Shown here: positions 33,760-43,204 of the stretch, piece by piece
Layout of the letters: every line of letters starts with the position of its first letter
Numbering within the stretch: position 1 is the first letter of the stretch
The notes under the pieces: generated by a model
Told to the model about the DNA's origin: nothing
Databases searched by the model: none
Seen by the model: only the letters and a program-made list of their open reading frames with translations
Translations under genes and position numbers: made by a program
Assembly (NCBI GenBank): GCA_016125375.1
Contig: WGLU01000001.1
Span: forward strand, 248,001-312,000
DNA: 64,000 bases
From: Pseudomonadota bacterium
GTDB lineage: Bacteria > Pseudomonadota > Alphaproteobacteria > UBA1280 > RI-95
Reading direction: 5' to 3'

Positions 33760-34437
33760 ATGACGGCAGGTAGCAGCACTAATCTTGAACGCGCGAAATT
33801 GAGGTTTATTGAAGATCTCAAAGAGGCGGGCATTACGGCCCGCAGCGTGCTTGAGGCCATTAAAAAGGTGCCGCGTGAGGCCTTTATGCCACCTGCATTC
33901 AAAGCTGCGTCCTACGAGAACCGCGCACTGCCAATCGGCGAGGGACAAACAATATCCCAGCCGTACATCGTTGCGCTGATGACCCATGCACTGGATGTTC
34001 AGCCTGCCCATAAGGTGCTGGAAATTGGAACCGGATCTGGCTATCAGGCTGCAATACTCTGTAAGCTCGCCCGTCGTGTTTACAGTATCGAGCGCTTTTC
34101 CAGCCTTGCTGCCGGCGCAGACAAACTGTTGGCGACCCTGAACATCACCAACTTTGTTGGTAAAGTGGGGGATGGCAGCGTGGGTTGGCCTGAACAAGCC
34201 CCTTTTGACCGAATCATTGTTACAGCGGCCTCACCGAAAGTCCCGCAACCTTTGCTCGAGCAACTCAAAGTTGGCGGCTTGTTGGTTATCCCGATTGGGC
34301 CGCAAGAAGGTGAGCAACGCTTGATGCGGTATTACAAACGAAATGATGGTACGATAGGCGAGTACTTTTTGGGGAACGTCCGGTTTGTGCCATTGGTCGG
34401 CAAAGAAGGCCTGAAGCCAGACGCCAAAAGCGCCTAG
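33760..34437 (+). CDS. pcm: Protein-L-isoaspartate O-methyltransferase
   Basis: 225 residues. Repairs isoaspartyl residues by SAM-dependent methylation. SAM loop VLEIGTGSGYQAAILCKLA is canonical, as are VPREAFMPPAF, GEGQTISQPYIVALMT and the late DRIIVTAASPKVPQPLLEQL. Compare the less canonical paralogue at 15309. Begins 5 nt after serS, so they are cotranscribed. Confidence 0.95.
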   Translation: MTAGSSTNLERAKLRFIEDLKEAGITARSVLEAIKKVPREAFMPPAFKAASYENRALPIGEGQTISQPYIVALMTHALDVQPAHKVLEIGTGSGYQAAILCKLARRVYSIERFSSLAAGADKLLATLNITNFVGKVGDGSVGWPEQAPFDRIIVTAASPKVPQPLLEQLKVGGLLVIPIGPQEGEQRLMRYYKRNDGTIGEYFLGNVRFVPLVGKEGLKPDAKSA

Positions 34438-34447
34438 GAGAAGAAGA

Positions 34448-35044
34448 ATGATAAAGCAGCTCTATAACTGGGTTTTGCAAATGGCCAGTCATCCGCAGGC
34501 GGAGATGGTGTTGTTTATTGTGGCTTTTGCCGAGTCGTCTTTTTTCCCGATTCCACCTGATGCGCTGCTCATTCCGATGATTATCGTTCATTTTGATAAA
34601 GCTTTCCGCTATGCGCTGGTCTGCACAGCAGGCTCCGTACTTGGCGGTATCTTCGGCTACGCCATTGGCGCGTTGGCGTTTGACAGTATCGGCCAGTGGG
34701 CCGTGAGCTTCTACGGCATGCAAGACTCGTTTGAGTTGCTCCAGAAATGGTACCGTGAGTATGATGTTTACATCGTTGGAGTGGCTGGTTTCTCGCCGAT
34801 TCCATATAAAGTGTTTACGATTTTCAGCGGCTTTATGCACGCGTATCTGCCTAGCTTTGTTATGGCATCCACCATATCCCGCGGTGCGCGCTTCTTCCTG
34901 ATCGCATGGTTGCTGTGGCGCGGTGGACCGCGCTTTAAAACGTGGATTGAAACCAACTTGTATCCGCTGACTATGGCAGCTGGTATTATTCTTATCATGG
35001 CTATTGTGCTGGTGAAGTTCCTGCTGCAGGGCGCACCGCAATAA
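34448..35044 (+). CDS. DedA/VTT-family membrane protein (YqaA-like)
   Basis: 198 residues with about five membrane segments. Seen: FAESSFFPIPPDALLIPMII, GSVLGGIFGYAIG, and GFSPIPYKVFTIFSGFMH, which match the SNARE-associated/VTT pattern (E near the start, F-x-P-x-P, G-x-x-x-G). Family members are linked to lipid scrambling and undecaprenyl-phosphate recycling. GGAGAAGAAG before the ATG, 10 nt after pcm. Confidence 0.9.
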   Translation: MIKQLYNWVLQMASHPQAEMVLFIVAFAESSFFPIPPDALLIPMIIVHFDKAFRYALVCTAGSVLGGIFGYAIGALAFDSIGQWAVSFYGMQDSFELLQKWYREYDVYIVGVAGFSPIPYKVFTIFSGFMHAYLPSFVMASTISRGARFFLIAWLLWRGGPRFKTWIETNLYPLTMAAGIILIMAIVLVKFLLQGAPQ

Positions 35045-35081
35045 TTTGACGCAACACCCCACCCGTAAGGACGCTTAAAGA

Positions 35082-36083
35082 ATGATAAAAAATATCCGCA
35101 CCCTTACAGCCGCAACTGCCATCACAATGTTGGCAGGCTGTGCAACCCAGCCACCTGCACCTGTTGTTAATGGACGTGCAGCGCAACGATCTTCTGCGTA
35201 TAGCTATACTCCGCCCGCAGTTTCATCACAGACAACAAAGCCCAGCATGCACATTGTTCAACAGGGCGACACGCTGTCCGGCATTGCCGATAAGTACAAC
35301 ATGACCGTGGATGATTTGATGGAGGCAAATAACCTATCATCACCTGATATGTTGCGTCTGGGTCAGAAATTGAAAATTGAAAAGCCCGTCAAACATTACA
35401 GCCTGACCCGTCGTGAAATTCAGGAACCCTTGACCGAGCAAGCAGAGGAGGTTGCCCCTGCAGCAGCACAGTCAGGCGGTGCAGTTAGTTATACGCACCA
35501 CAAAGTCAATGCAGGCGAGAACCTGTTCCGCATCGGGTTGAAATATGGCGTATCGCCGCTGGATATCATGGCAGAGAACGACATCCAAACGCCCGAATCC
35601 TTGAAAGCAGGTACAGTACTGCGCATTCCTGTCGCCGTCACCAAAGGTGTCAGCGAGAGTGACGAGCGGGCGATTGTTAAAATCAATCAAGAAGCTGCGA
35701 AAGCAAAAGGGTTCATCTGGCCGGTCAGAGGTAAGGTATTGGAAGGGTTCGGCCCTAAATCCGCAGGTATTGCAAATACGGGTATTAAGATTCTGGTACC
35801 GGAAAACACGCAAGTGCTGGCAGCGGAGCAGGGGACTGTCATCTATGCGGATAATGGTTTGTCCTCCTACGGCAATCTGATTCTATTGCGTCATAATAAT
35901 GGTCTGATTACGGCCTATGCGCACAACAATAAGATTTTGGTCAAACGGGACGAACGCGTGGCAAAAGCTCAGGTGATTGCCTTGTCTGGCAAAACTGGTA
36001 ACGTAGACCGCCCGCAACTGCATTTCGAAGTACGCCGTCGTGCCCGTGCCATCGACCCGATGACTGTTCTGCCTAAACGCTAA
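35082..36083 (+). CDS. LysM/M23-domain lipoprotein, NlpD-like
   Basis: 333 residues. Lipoprotein signal ends in LAGC (Cys at about 21). Two LysM domains follow: HIVQQGDTLSGIADKYNMTVDDLMEANNL and the second at HKVNAGENLFRIGLKYGVSPLDIMAEND. The C-terminal M23/LytM domain (GKVLEGFGPKSAGIANTGIKI ... LHFEVRRRARAIDPM) lacks a clear H-x3-D and HxH pair: I see NTGIKI where GHxGIDI-type residues are usual. It is therefore probably an EnvC/NlpD-style amidase activator, not an active endopeptidase. Confidence 0.9.
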   Translation: MIKNIRTLTAATAITMLAGCATQPPAPVVNGRAAQRSSAYSYTPPAVSSQTTKPSMHIVQQGDTLSGIADKYNMTVDDLMEANNLSSPDMLRLGQKLKIEKPVKHYSLTRREIQEPLTEQAEEVAPAAAQSGGAVSYTHHKVNAGENLFRIGLKYGVSPLDIMAENDIQTPESLKAGTVLRIPVAVTKGVSESDERAIVKINQEAAKAKGFIWPVRGKVLEGFGPKSAGIANTGIKILVPENTQVLAAEQGTVIYADNGLSSYGNLILLRHNNGLITAYAHNNKILVKRDERVAKAQVIALSGKTGNVDRPQLHFEVRRRARAIDPMTVLPKR

Positions 36084-36097
36084 GAGAGACTGAATAC

Positions 36098-36616
36098 ATG
36101 CCCCACCATCCACTGAAAAAGCTTATCCGTGACGTGCCCAACTTTCCTAAGGAAGGCATTTTGTTCCGGGATATTTCCCCGTTATTGGCGGATGGAGAGG
36201 GGTGGCGTAAAGCTGTTGACGAGATGGCCGAACGGGTCGCCAAATATAAACCGGATATGCTGGCTGGTATTGATGCCCGCGGATTCCTTGTCGCGGCGCC
36301 AGTGGCGTACAAGTTGGGTATTGGCTTTGCGATGGTACGTAAAAAAGGGAAGTTGCCCTGGAAAACGGTCGAGCATACCTATGAGCTTGAATACGGCAGC
36401 GATACTTTGCAGTTAAATGCGGACGCATTTGCCCAAGGTCAGCGTGTCGTCATTTGTGATGATTTGCTTGCGACCGGTGGTACGGCAGGTGCTGCAGTAG
36501 AGCTGGTACGCAAGACTGGGGGTAACCCGGTTGCGCTTGCATGCCTGATTGAACTAGCAGGTTTGGGAGGCGCAGCCAAACTGGGCATCCCGTCAGAATC
36601 GCTGCTTGTTTACTGA
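36098..36616 (+). CDS. apt: Adenine phosphoribosyltransferase
   Basis: 172 residues. Salvages adenine to AMP using PRPP. The PRPP loop is VVICDDLLATGGTAGAAVEL; N-terminal IRDVPNFPKEGILFRDISPLL and GIDARGFLVAAPVAYKLGIGF are diagnostic. Follows the LysM protein by 14 nt. Its last 7 nt overlap the convergent nadK stop region. Confidence 0.97.
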   Translation: MPHHPLKKLIRDVPNFPKEGILFRDISPLLADGEGWRKAVDEMAERVAKYKPDMLAGIDARGFLVAAPVAYKLGIGFAMVRKKGKLPWKTVEHTYELEYGSDTLQLNADAFAQGQRVVICDDLLATGGTAGAAVELVRKTGGNPVALACLIELAGLGGAAKLGIPSESLLVY

Positions 36617-37461
36617 AGGCCCGTCGGAAGATCCCATCCCAGCTTGAGGCGAAGTAAATCAAAAAAGTTGCGCCGGGGGTCGTGGAGCAGTTTAAGGCTG
36701 TGTCCCGCAAGCCGTATTGTAAGCTTTTCGCCCGCACTTAAAGTGCCCGCACTGCGTCCGTCCAAGCTTATATGGGCTTGCGGTGTTTTAAGTGTAATCG
36801 TGACTTCCTCCGGCGGAATAACGACAGGTCTGAATGACAATTTGTGTGGCGCGATTGGGGCTAGAACAAGGCTTGCCAATGTCGGGTAGACGATTGGCCC
36901 GCCGGTAGAAAGGTTGTATGCCGTAGACCCCGTGGGAGTGGCAATAATCAGGCCATCAGCTTTGCCAGATGTCATGTACCGCGGCCCAACATCCACAGCA
37001 TAACCCATCATTTTATCCTGAGTGTCCCGCTGGATGACGGCATCGTTCAGGAAAGGCTCCGTGACTTCTTGGCCGTTCAGGTTAAAGGTCGCGGTAAAAT
37101 AAGGACGCTCTTCCAGCTTATAAGCCCCGGAGAGCAGACGCTCGACCAGATTATCCACATTATTCAACTCAACCTCGGTCAGAAAACCAACACGGCCGAG
37201 GTTGATGCCAATTACAGGCGTGTCGGAGCCGTAAAGATGGCGGGCAGCAGCCAAGAAAGTCCCATCCCCCCCGACAACAATCACCGCATCAGATTTATGT
37301 GCCAGTTCCACAGGAGGAAGGGCTGTTGCGGCACCAAGTTTGGGGCCATCGGCAGCGACAAGAACGGTAACCCCACGTGCTACCAAGGCATCCGCTACGG
37401 ATGTGGCGGTTTTTATGGCGTTTTCTGTATCACGCTTAAGGATAAAGCCGACAGTTTTCAT
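36610..37461 (-). CDS. nadK: NAD kinase
   Basis: Makes NADP from NAD. From ATG 37461 (AGGAG 8 nt upstream; MKTVGFIL) 283 residues; an in-frame start lies 27 nt further upstream. GGDGT at about 65 is the catalytic Asp motif, FLNDAVIQR is the NE/D motif, and ATPTGSTAYNLSTGGPIV is the substrate loop. It interrupts the plus-strand run between apt and yajC and shares a 143-nt divergent region with yajC. Confidence 0.96.
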   Translation of the reverse strand: MKTVGFILKRDTENAIKTATSVADALVARGVTVLVAADGPKLGAATALPPVELAHKSDAVIVVGGDGTFLAAARHLYGSDTPVIGINLGRVGFLTEVELNNVDNLVERLLSGAYKLEERPYFTATFNLNGQEVTEPFLNDAVIQRDTQDKMMGYAVDVGPRYMTSGKADGLIIATPTGSTAYNLSTGGPIVYPTLASLVLAPIAPHKLSFRPVVIPPEEVTITLKTPQAHISLDGRSAGTLSAGEKLTIRLAGHSLKLLHDPRRNFFDLLRLKLGWDLPTGLQ

Positions 37462-37604
37462 AGCGCTCTCCTGTTCTTGTCGCGCCATTATATCAGCGGA
37501 TTGCGGTTTTTCGAGCTTATTGCGCCTGATGGCGTAGACTTTACCCGCCTGTTTGGAGTAATGTTAACCCCGTTTGAATACCAAAAGAAAAGGATGGCCG
37601 ACTG

Positions 37605-37955
37605 ATGTTGATTTCCGAAGCATGGGCCCAAACGGGCGCACCCGTAGCCGCAGCGCCCGGCGATATTGTAACTTCCTTGCTGCCCTTTATCCTCATTCTG
37701 TTTATTTTCTGGATGCTGATTTGGCGTCCCCAGTTGCGCAAACAAAAAGAGCATATGGAGCTGATGCAAAATCTTAAACGTGGTGACCGCGTGCTCACCA
37801 GCGGTGGATTGATTGGCAATATCTCCAAAATCGTCGACGATACCACTGTTGAAGTTGAGTTTGCCGAGGGTGTCAAAATCAAGTGTGCCCGCCACCATGT
37901 GACAGACCTGATTGACCGCGCAAAGTCGTCTGCCGAGAGCAAAAAAGCGAAGTAA
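37605..37955 (+). CDS. yajC: Preprotein translocase accessory subunit YajC
   Basis: 116 residues. One membrane helix LLPFILILFIFWMLIWRP near 27-44, then the conserved QLRKQKEHMELMQNLKRGDRVLTSGGLIGNI. Associates with SecDF. AAGGA precedes the ATG. The N-terminal extension (MLISEAWAQTGAPVAAAP) is common in alphaproteobacteria. First gene of yajC-secD-secF. Confidence 0.96.
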   Translation: MLISEAWAQTGAPVAAAPGDIVTSLLPFILILFIFWMLIWRPQLRKQKEHMELMQNLKRGDRVLTSGGLIGNISKIVDDTTVEVEFAEGVKIKCARHHVTDLIDRAKSSAESKKAK

Positions 37956-37966
37956 GGCACCTGAAT

Positions 37967-39550
37967 ATGTTGAAGTTCCCCCTTTGGAAAAAAGTTGTTG
38001 TTTTTATCGTCCTCATTTGGAGCGTTCTGTACGCCCTGCCCAACTTTATGACGCCGGAGATGCGGGAGCGCGTGTCGTTCCTGCCCATGCGCACGTTGAA
38101 CCTTGGTCTGGATTTGCAGGGCGGTGCCCACTTGGTGCTGGAAGTGGATATTAACAGTGTCATCAACCGTGCCTATCAGAACATCGAGGGTTCGGTTCGT
38201 GATACCCTGCGTGCCGAGAAGCAGCGTTATAAAGGCCTGAATGCGCACGGTACGGAAGAAGTCGCCTATGAAGCCTTCTCTCCTGAAGATGCAGAGACGC
38301 AAGCCAAAACACTGCGCAGCAAAATATCTGATACATACGTCAACGTTGATGGCACTCACGTATCGCTGACTTTAAAGCCAGAAGTGTTGAGCGCGAAGCG
38401 CCAACATGCGTTGAGCCAGACATTGGAAATCCTGCGCTCCCGTGTGGACGAATTTGGTGTGTCCGAGCCGGTTATTCAGCGTCAGGGTGACGACCGCATC
38501 ATTATTGAATTACCGGGTGTTGAAGACTCTGCGCGTGCCAAGTCCGTCATCGGACGCACAGCACAGCTGACCTTCCATCTGGTGGATGAGTCTGTTAGCC
38601 CGTCTGAAGCTGCTAGCGGTAACCTGCCTTTGGGTAGCGGTATCTTTTATGAAGAGCGTGTAACTCCCGAGACTGGGCAAAAAGTCAAGATCCCGTATGT
38701 CCTGAAAAAGCGTCCCGAGATTACGGGTGATAACCTTTCTGGCGCGCAGTCCACATTCGACCGTTATGGCCAACCGGCAGTGACGATTCGTTTCGACAGC
38801 CGTGGTACACGCAAGTTTGCCGAGCTGACCACCAAGTACGTGAACCACCGTATGGCGATTGTTCTGGACGGGCAGGTATATTCCGCGCCTGTTCTGCGTG
38901 AGCCTATCTTGGGTGGCTCTGCCGAAATTACTGGCTCCTTTACCGTGCGCGAAGCGGAGGACCTTTCAACCGTTCTACGCGCAGGTGCCCTGCCTGCGAA
39001 GGTGGAAGTGGTGGAAGAGCGCACCGTTGGCCCGTCTTTGGGGCAGGACTCCATTGAAGCCGGCCAAAAAGCTGTTGTACTCGGGTTTGTGTTTGTACTG
39101 GCGCTGATGCTCGTCTTTTACCGCGGATTTGGCGTTGCTGCAAATATGGCGTTGTTCTTCAACGTGGCACTTATTCTTTCTGTCATGAGCTTCCTAGGCG
39201 CGACTCTGACCATGCCGGGTATTGCGGGTATTGTGCTGACCATCGGTATGGCGGTGGATGCCAACGTGCTGATTTTTGAGCGTATTCGTGAAGAAACGAA
39301 CCGTGGTAAAAGCCCGACTGTGGCCATCGACTCCGGGTTCTCTTCAGCATTCGGGACAATCCTGGACGCAAACATCACCACCATCATTGCCGCTGCCGTG
39401 ATGTATGGCATGGGTAGTGGCCCCATTAAAGGCTTCGCCCTGACATTGAGCGTGGGCATCCTCGCCTCTATGTTCACGGCCGTGATGGTAACGCGCCTGA
39501 TGATTCTGACGTGGTTGAAAAAAGCACGTCCCAAAACACTGACTGTATAA
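37967..39550 (+). CDS. secD: Protein translocase subunit SecD
   Basis: 527 residues with six membrane segments: one near 7-25, then five after about 365. LGLDLQGGAHLVLEVD is the D1 motif, RVDEFGVSEPVIQRQGDDRIIIELPGV the periplasmic P1 region, and GMAVDANVLIFERIREE the D4 proton-relay region. Uses the proton gradient to complete export. 12 nt after yajC. Confidence 0.98.
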   Translation: MLKFPLWKKVVVFIVLIWSVLYALPNFMTPEMRERVSFLPMRTLNLGLDLQGGAHLVLEVDINSVINRAYQNIEGSVRDTLRAEKQRYKGLNAHGTEEVAYEAFSPEDAETQAKTLRSKISDTYVNVDGTHVSLTLKPEVLSAKRQHALSQTLEILRSRVDEFGVSEPVIQRQGDDRIIIELPGVEDSARAKSVIGRTAQLTFHLVDESVSPSEAASGNLPLGSGIFYEERVTPETGQKVKIPYVLKKRPEITGDNLSGAQSTFDRYGQPAVTIRFDSRGTRKFAELTTKYVNHRMAIVLDGQVYSAPVLREPILGGSAEITGSFTVREAEDLSTVLRAGALPAKVEVVEERTVGPSLGQDSIEAGQKAVVLGFVFVLALMLVFYRGFGVAANMALFFNVALILSVMSFLGATLTMPGIAGIVLTIGMAVDANVLIFERIREETNRGKSPTVAIDSGFSSAFGTILDANITTIIAAAVMYGMGSGPIKGFALTLSVGILASMFTAVMVTRLMILTWLKKARPKTLTV

Positions 39551-39566
39551 GAGGGGGGGAAGAACC

Positions 39567-40532
39567 ATGCGTTTTAAACTGGTACCCGATCAAACCAATT
39601 TTGACTTTATGCGCCTTAAGTGGGCGTGTCTGGTCCTGTCTGTCCTGATGTTCGTTGGCACCTTTGTGTCGCTGTTTGCGCAGGGGCTGAACTACGGTAT
39701 CGACTTTGCCGGCGGTACGCTGGTGCAGCTCAAGACCGAGAAGGTGGTTGATATTGCCGACATTCGCAACTCGCTCAAATCGCAAGGCTGGGTGGGGTTG
39801 GTGATTCAGGAATATGGTGCGCCGGATGAAATCCTGATTCGTATCCCGGGGGACCTGGAAAAGGGCCAGTCTGCCGTGATGGCGGAGAAGGTGCGCAGTG
39901 CGCTTGACGGCCTGACCAAAGGCACCACGGTGCGCCGTGTAGAATACGTTGGTCCGCAAATTGGTGCCGAACTGAAAAAGCGTGGTTTGACTGCCATTCT
40001 GCTGTCCTGCTTGGCGATTGTTATCTATGTGAGCCTGCGCTTTGAGTTCCGTTTCGGTGTGGCCGCTGTGGTGGCACTGGTGCACGACGTTCTGTTGACC
40101 GTTGGTGTATTCAGCTTCCTGCAGAAGGAAATCACCATGCCGGTACTGGCAGCGGTGCTGACAATTATCGGCTATTCGCTGAACGATACCATCGTGGTGT
40201 TCGACCGCGTGCGCGAAAACATGCGCCGCTACAAGCGTAAAGAGCTTTCTGACGTGTTGAACCTGAGCGTGAATGAAATGCTGAACCGGACGATTATGAT
40301 GACGCTGACTACCCTAGTGGTGCTGGTTGCCCTCTTTGTCTGGGGTGGCGAGGTCATCCACGACTTTGCTTTTGCACTGCTCTTCGGCGTGCTGGTGGGC
40401 ACATATTCGTCCACCTATATCGCCGCGCCTGTGGTATTGTGGATGCAACGTTTCAATTTTGGGGCGGAAGGCAAGGGCACGGATGGTGCCGACGATACTG
40501 CCGCTTCTGATAAAAGTGCGCTGAGCGCCTAA
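39567..40532 (+). CDS. secF: Protein translocase subunit SecF
   Basis: 321 residues, six membrane segments. N-terminal KWACLVLSVLMFVGTFVSLF and LNYGIDFAGGTLVQLK, then GPQIGAELKKRGLTAILLS and TIIGYSLNDTIVVFDRVREN are SecF signatures. Partner of SecD, 17 nt downstream with AGAGGGG before the ATG. Confidence 0.98.
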   Translation: MRFKLVPDQTNFDFMRLKWACLVLSVLMFVGTFVSLFAQGLNYGIDFAGGTLVQLKTEKVVDIADIRNSLKSQGWVGLVIQEYGAPDEILIRIPGDLEKGQSAVMAEKVRSALDGLTKGTTVRRVEYVGPQIGAELKKRGLTAILLSCLAIVIYVSLRFEFRFGVAAVVALVHDVLLTVGVFSFLQKEITMPVLAAVLTIIGYSLNDTIVVFDRVRENMRRYKRKELSDVLNLSVNEMLNRTIMMTLTTLVVLVALFVWGGEVIHDFAFALLFGVLVGTYSSTYIAAPVVLWMQRFNFGAEGKGTDGADDTAASDKSALSA

Positions 40533-40552
40533 TAACAAAAGGGAAGAACGTC

Positions 40553-41167
40553 ATGACCTACGCTGTACGTGAAGAACTGAAACCCGCTGGCCTGAACGGC
40601 ATCAGCGACGCCCAGATCAATGATCACTGGAACCTGTACGTCGGTTACGTCAACCAGACCAATGCGCTGAAAACCGAGCTGGAAACCCTGCGTAAAGAAG
40701 GCAAGGGTGCAACGCCTGCCTATGCTGATCGTCGCCGCCGCTTTGGTTTTGAAATGAATGGCATGGTGCTGCACGAATACTACTTCGGCAACCTGAAAAG
40801 CAGCGTTGCTGACAGCGCAGCTGCCGAGTTCAAAAAGGTTGTGACCGAGAAGTGGGGCAGCTTTGACGCCTGGAAGGAAGATTTTGTGAACACAGGCAAG
40901 AGCCGCAGCATCGGCTGGGCTGTTTGCGCCATGGACCCGCTGACGGGTGATGTAAATAACCACTTTATCCAACTGCATGAAGAAGGTAACGTCGCTGGTT
41001 ACCACCCTGTGCTGGTAATGGATGTGTGGGAACATGCATATATGGTTGACCACAAGGCTGGTGGTCGTCCAGACTACATTAGTGCTTTCTTCAGCAACGT
41101 GAACTGGACCGTTGTTGAACACCGCCTGAAGGACGCGATGCAAAAAACTGCATCCAAGCGCCACTAA
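40553..41167 (+). CDS. sodB: Superoxide dismutase, Fe/Mn type
   Basis: 204 residues, cytosolic. Metal ligands: a His in the N-terminal helix (DHWNLYVGYVNQTN, where the family has H-x4-Y-x2-Y), His in GMVLHEYYFGNL, and Asp/His in MDVWEHAYMVDHKAGGRPDY. This is a divergent N-terminal form, lacking the usual TLEYH-HxK(H/T)H-xxYV sequence, but the C-terminal half is clear. GGGAAGAAC before the ATG; 21 nt after secF. Confidence 0.92.
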   Translation: MTYAVREELKPAGLNGISDAQINDHWNLYVGYVNQTNALKTELETLRKEGKGATPAYADRRRRFGFEMNGMVLHEYYFGNLKSSVADSAAAEFKKVVTEKWGSFDAWKEDFVNTGKSRSIGWAVCAMDPLTGDVNNHFIQLHEEGNVAGYHPVLVMDVWEHAYMVDHKAGGRPDYISAFFSNVNWTVVEHRLKDAMQKTASKRH

Positions 41168-41209
41168 GACGGTAGGCCGCACCGCAAGAATAAGAAACGG
41201 AGTGCGACG

Positions 41210-41737
41210 GTGATTAAATCAGCCTTTTCTATTTCGGCTTTGGCATTAGGGGCAGGTTTGCTGCTTGCCCTTGGTGCTGCAACTGCATCAGCCCAGACGG
41301 CAGACCGCAAGATGGAAATCGAGTTCCGTCGTCTTGACCAACGCATCAGCCGCTTGAGCGATGAAAACGAACGCCTGATGAAGGACGTGCGTGAATTGCA
41401 GCGCCAGAATGAAGAGATGATGAAGAAGAACGCTCTGTTGGAGAAAAAGGCCAACGAAGCGTTTGATGATGTCACCCGTATGCGCAATACCGACATGGCA
41501 AACCTTGCCGCTGCGGACAAACAGATTGTTACCCGTGTTGACGGTATTCAGAAGTTGATTGCTGAGGAAACGCCCACATGGAACTGGGGCAGCCTGACCC
41601 GTGACTGCAAAGACATTGGTACACATCAGCAGATTCAGAGTGTACGCAGTGGTGACAGTAAGTTCACCTTGCGTTACCTGTGCTTTGATGGCCGCGCCAT
41701 CCACCTGGGTACCGAGCTGAACCAGCCACCTCAGTAA
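41210..41737 (+). CDS. Secreted coiled-coil protein of unknown function
   Basis: 175 residues, GTG start with GGAG upstream. Signal peptide cut after ATASA-QT. Residues about 33-110 form a charged coiled coil (RRLDQRISRLSDENERLMKDVREL), resembling the trimerising helix of YbgF/CpoB, but no TPR follows. The C-terminal part has two Cys (TRDCKDIG, LRYLCFDG) probably bonded in the periplasm. Function not recognised. Confidence 0.75.
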   Translation: MIKSAFSISALALGAGLLLALGAATASAQTADRKMEIEFRRLDQRISRLSDENERLMKDVRELQRQNEEMMKKNALLEKKANEAFDDVTRMRNTDMANLAAADKQIVTRVDGIQKLIAEETPTWNWGSLTRDCKDIGTHQQIQSVRSGDSKFTLRYLCFDGRAIHLGTELNQPPQ

Positions 41738-41751
41738 GGCTATAAAAATAA

Positions 41752-41785
41752 AAAGAACCCCGCCCAATGGCGGGGTTCTTTTTAT
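41752..41785 (+). terminator. Bidirectional terminator
   Basis: 12-bp perfect stem AAGAACCCCGCC/GGCGGGGTTCTT with loop CAAT and A/T runs on both sides, between convergent stops at 41737 and 41786. Confidence 0.95.
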
Positions 41786-43144
41786 TCAGGCCGTCTTGGC
41801 AAGTGGTTGAGAGAGTAGAGGGCTTGTTTGCAGCCAAGTATCAAAGTCGGCCATGGCGCGCTCGCCGTAAGCAGGTTTGCGGTCCTTTTTGCCCACGCGC
41901 TTGCCTGTCAACGGTGGCAGAAGACCGTAGTTAATATTCATGGGCTGGAAAGTCTCGGCCTCAGCACCACCGGTAATATGGCTATGCAGAGCACCCAGCA
42001 TGGTAGTGGCGGGAGGCATATCCATCGGCGTTTCTAGAATCTCAGCGGCGAGCAGCAAACCTGCCAGTGCGCCCATGGCGGTAGACTCCACATATCCTTC
42101 GACACCCGTCACCTGACCAGCAAAGCGGATATTCGGCTTGGCCTTAAGCCGCAGGTTTGCATCCAGTACTTTGGGGGAGTGAATGAAGGTGTTTTTGTGG
42201 ATGACGCCATAGCGGACAATCTCCGCATTCTCCAACCCTGGAATGAGCTTGAGAACCTCTTTCTGCGCGCCCCATTTCATGCGGGTTTGGAAGCCCACCA
42301 TGTTGTAGAGCGTGCCGAGCTTGTTGTCGCGGCGGAGCTGCACAATCGCATAGGGTTTTACGGTCGGATTGCGGGGATTGGTCAACCCCACAGGTTTAAG
42401 GGGACCAAAGCGCAGCGTTTCCGGGCCTCGGTCAATCATCACTTCAATGGGCAGGCAGCCTTCAAAGTAGGGGACATTTGCATCTTCCGGGTTATGGCCG
42501 ACGGATTGTTCGGCATTCTGAGCGGCTGTGATAAAGGTCATATACTGCTCCTGCGTCATGGGGCAGTTGATGTAGTCGGTTTTATCGCCCTTGTCGTAGC
42601 GGGACTGCTCCCAAGCAACGTCCATGTTAATGGACTCACGGGTGACAATCGGGGCAACGGCATCAAAGAAGGCCAACCCTTCCTCTCCGGTTGCCTGACG
42701 GATGGCTGCTGCTAGTCCATCAGAGGTCAACGGGCCTGTAGCGATAAGCGTGTACGGATGGTCTGGCAGCTCGCTTATTTGCTCGCGCACGATGGTAATA
42801 TTGGGGTGCGCCTCCAAGGCATTGGTAATGGTTTCGGAGAACGGTTCGCGGTCTACGGCTAGCGCTCCGCCAGCTGGAACCTTATGGCTATCTGCCGACT
42901 GCATGATCAGGCTGCCCAGCTTACGGAGCTCGGTGTGCAATACGCCCACGGCATTTTTGGTTACGTCTCCACCACGGAAGGAGTTGGAGCAGACAAGCTC
43001 GGCCAGTTTATCGGTTTTGTGAACGCTGGTGGTATGGGGGCCGCGCATCTCGTACAGCACAACGCTGATGCCCCGTGTAGCCAGTTGCCAGGCAGCTTCG
43101 CTGCCGGCCAATCCACCGCCGATAATATGAACTGTCTTATCCAT
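41786..43144 (-). CDS. trmFO: tRNA (uracil-5-)-methyltransferase TrmFO, folate-dependent
   Basis: 452 residues from ATG 43144, which has GGGAG at 6 nt; the ATG two codons earlier touches the GGGAG. FAD-binding [29 protein letters not shown], and late [23 protein letters not shown] are TrmFO signatures. It uses methylenetetrahydrofolate and FADH2 to make m5U54 in tRNA. Confidence 0.96.
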   Translation of the reverse strand: MDKTVHIIGGGLAGSEAAWQLATRGISVVLYEMRGPHTTSVHKTDKLAELVCSNSFRGGDVTKNAVGVLHTELRKLGSLIMQSADSHKVPAGGALAVDREPFSETITNALEAHPNITIVREQISELPDHPYTLIATGPLTSDGLAAAIRQATGEEGLAFFDAVAPIVTRESINMDVAWEQSRYDKGDKTDYINCPMTQEQYMTFITAAQNAEQSVGHNPEDANVPYFEGCLPIEVMIDRGPETLRFGPLKPVGLTNPRNPTVKPYAIVQLRRDNKLGTLYNMVGFQTRMKWGAQKEVLKLIPGLENAEIVRYGVIHKNTFIHSPKVLDANLRLKAKPNIRFAGQVTGVEGYVESTAMGALAGLLLAAEILETPMDMPPATTMLGALHSHITGGAEAETFQPMNINYGLLPPLTGKRVGKKDRKPAYGERAMADFDTWLQTSPLLSQPLAKTA

Positions 43145-43204
43145 AACCATCTCCCAACATTTCAGGCCCTACACATAGGGTAAACAGGCGCGAATTACAA
43201 CCTT

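Noticed and set aside
36610-37461. Loss of the NE catalytic motif in NadK (ND present)
   Set aside because: The family motif allows N-E or N-D, so this is normal variation.
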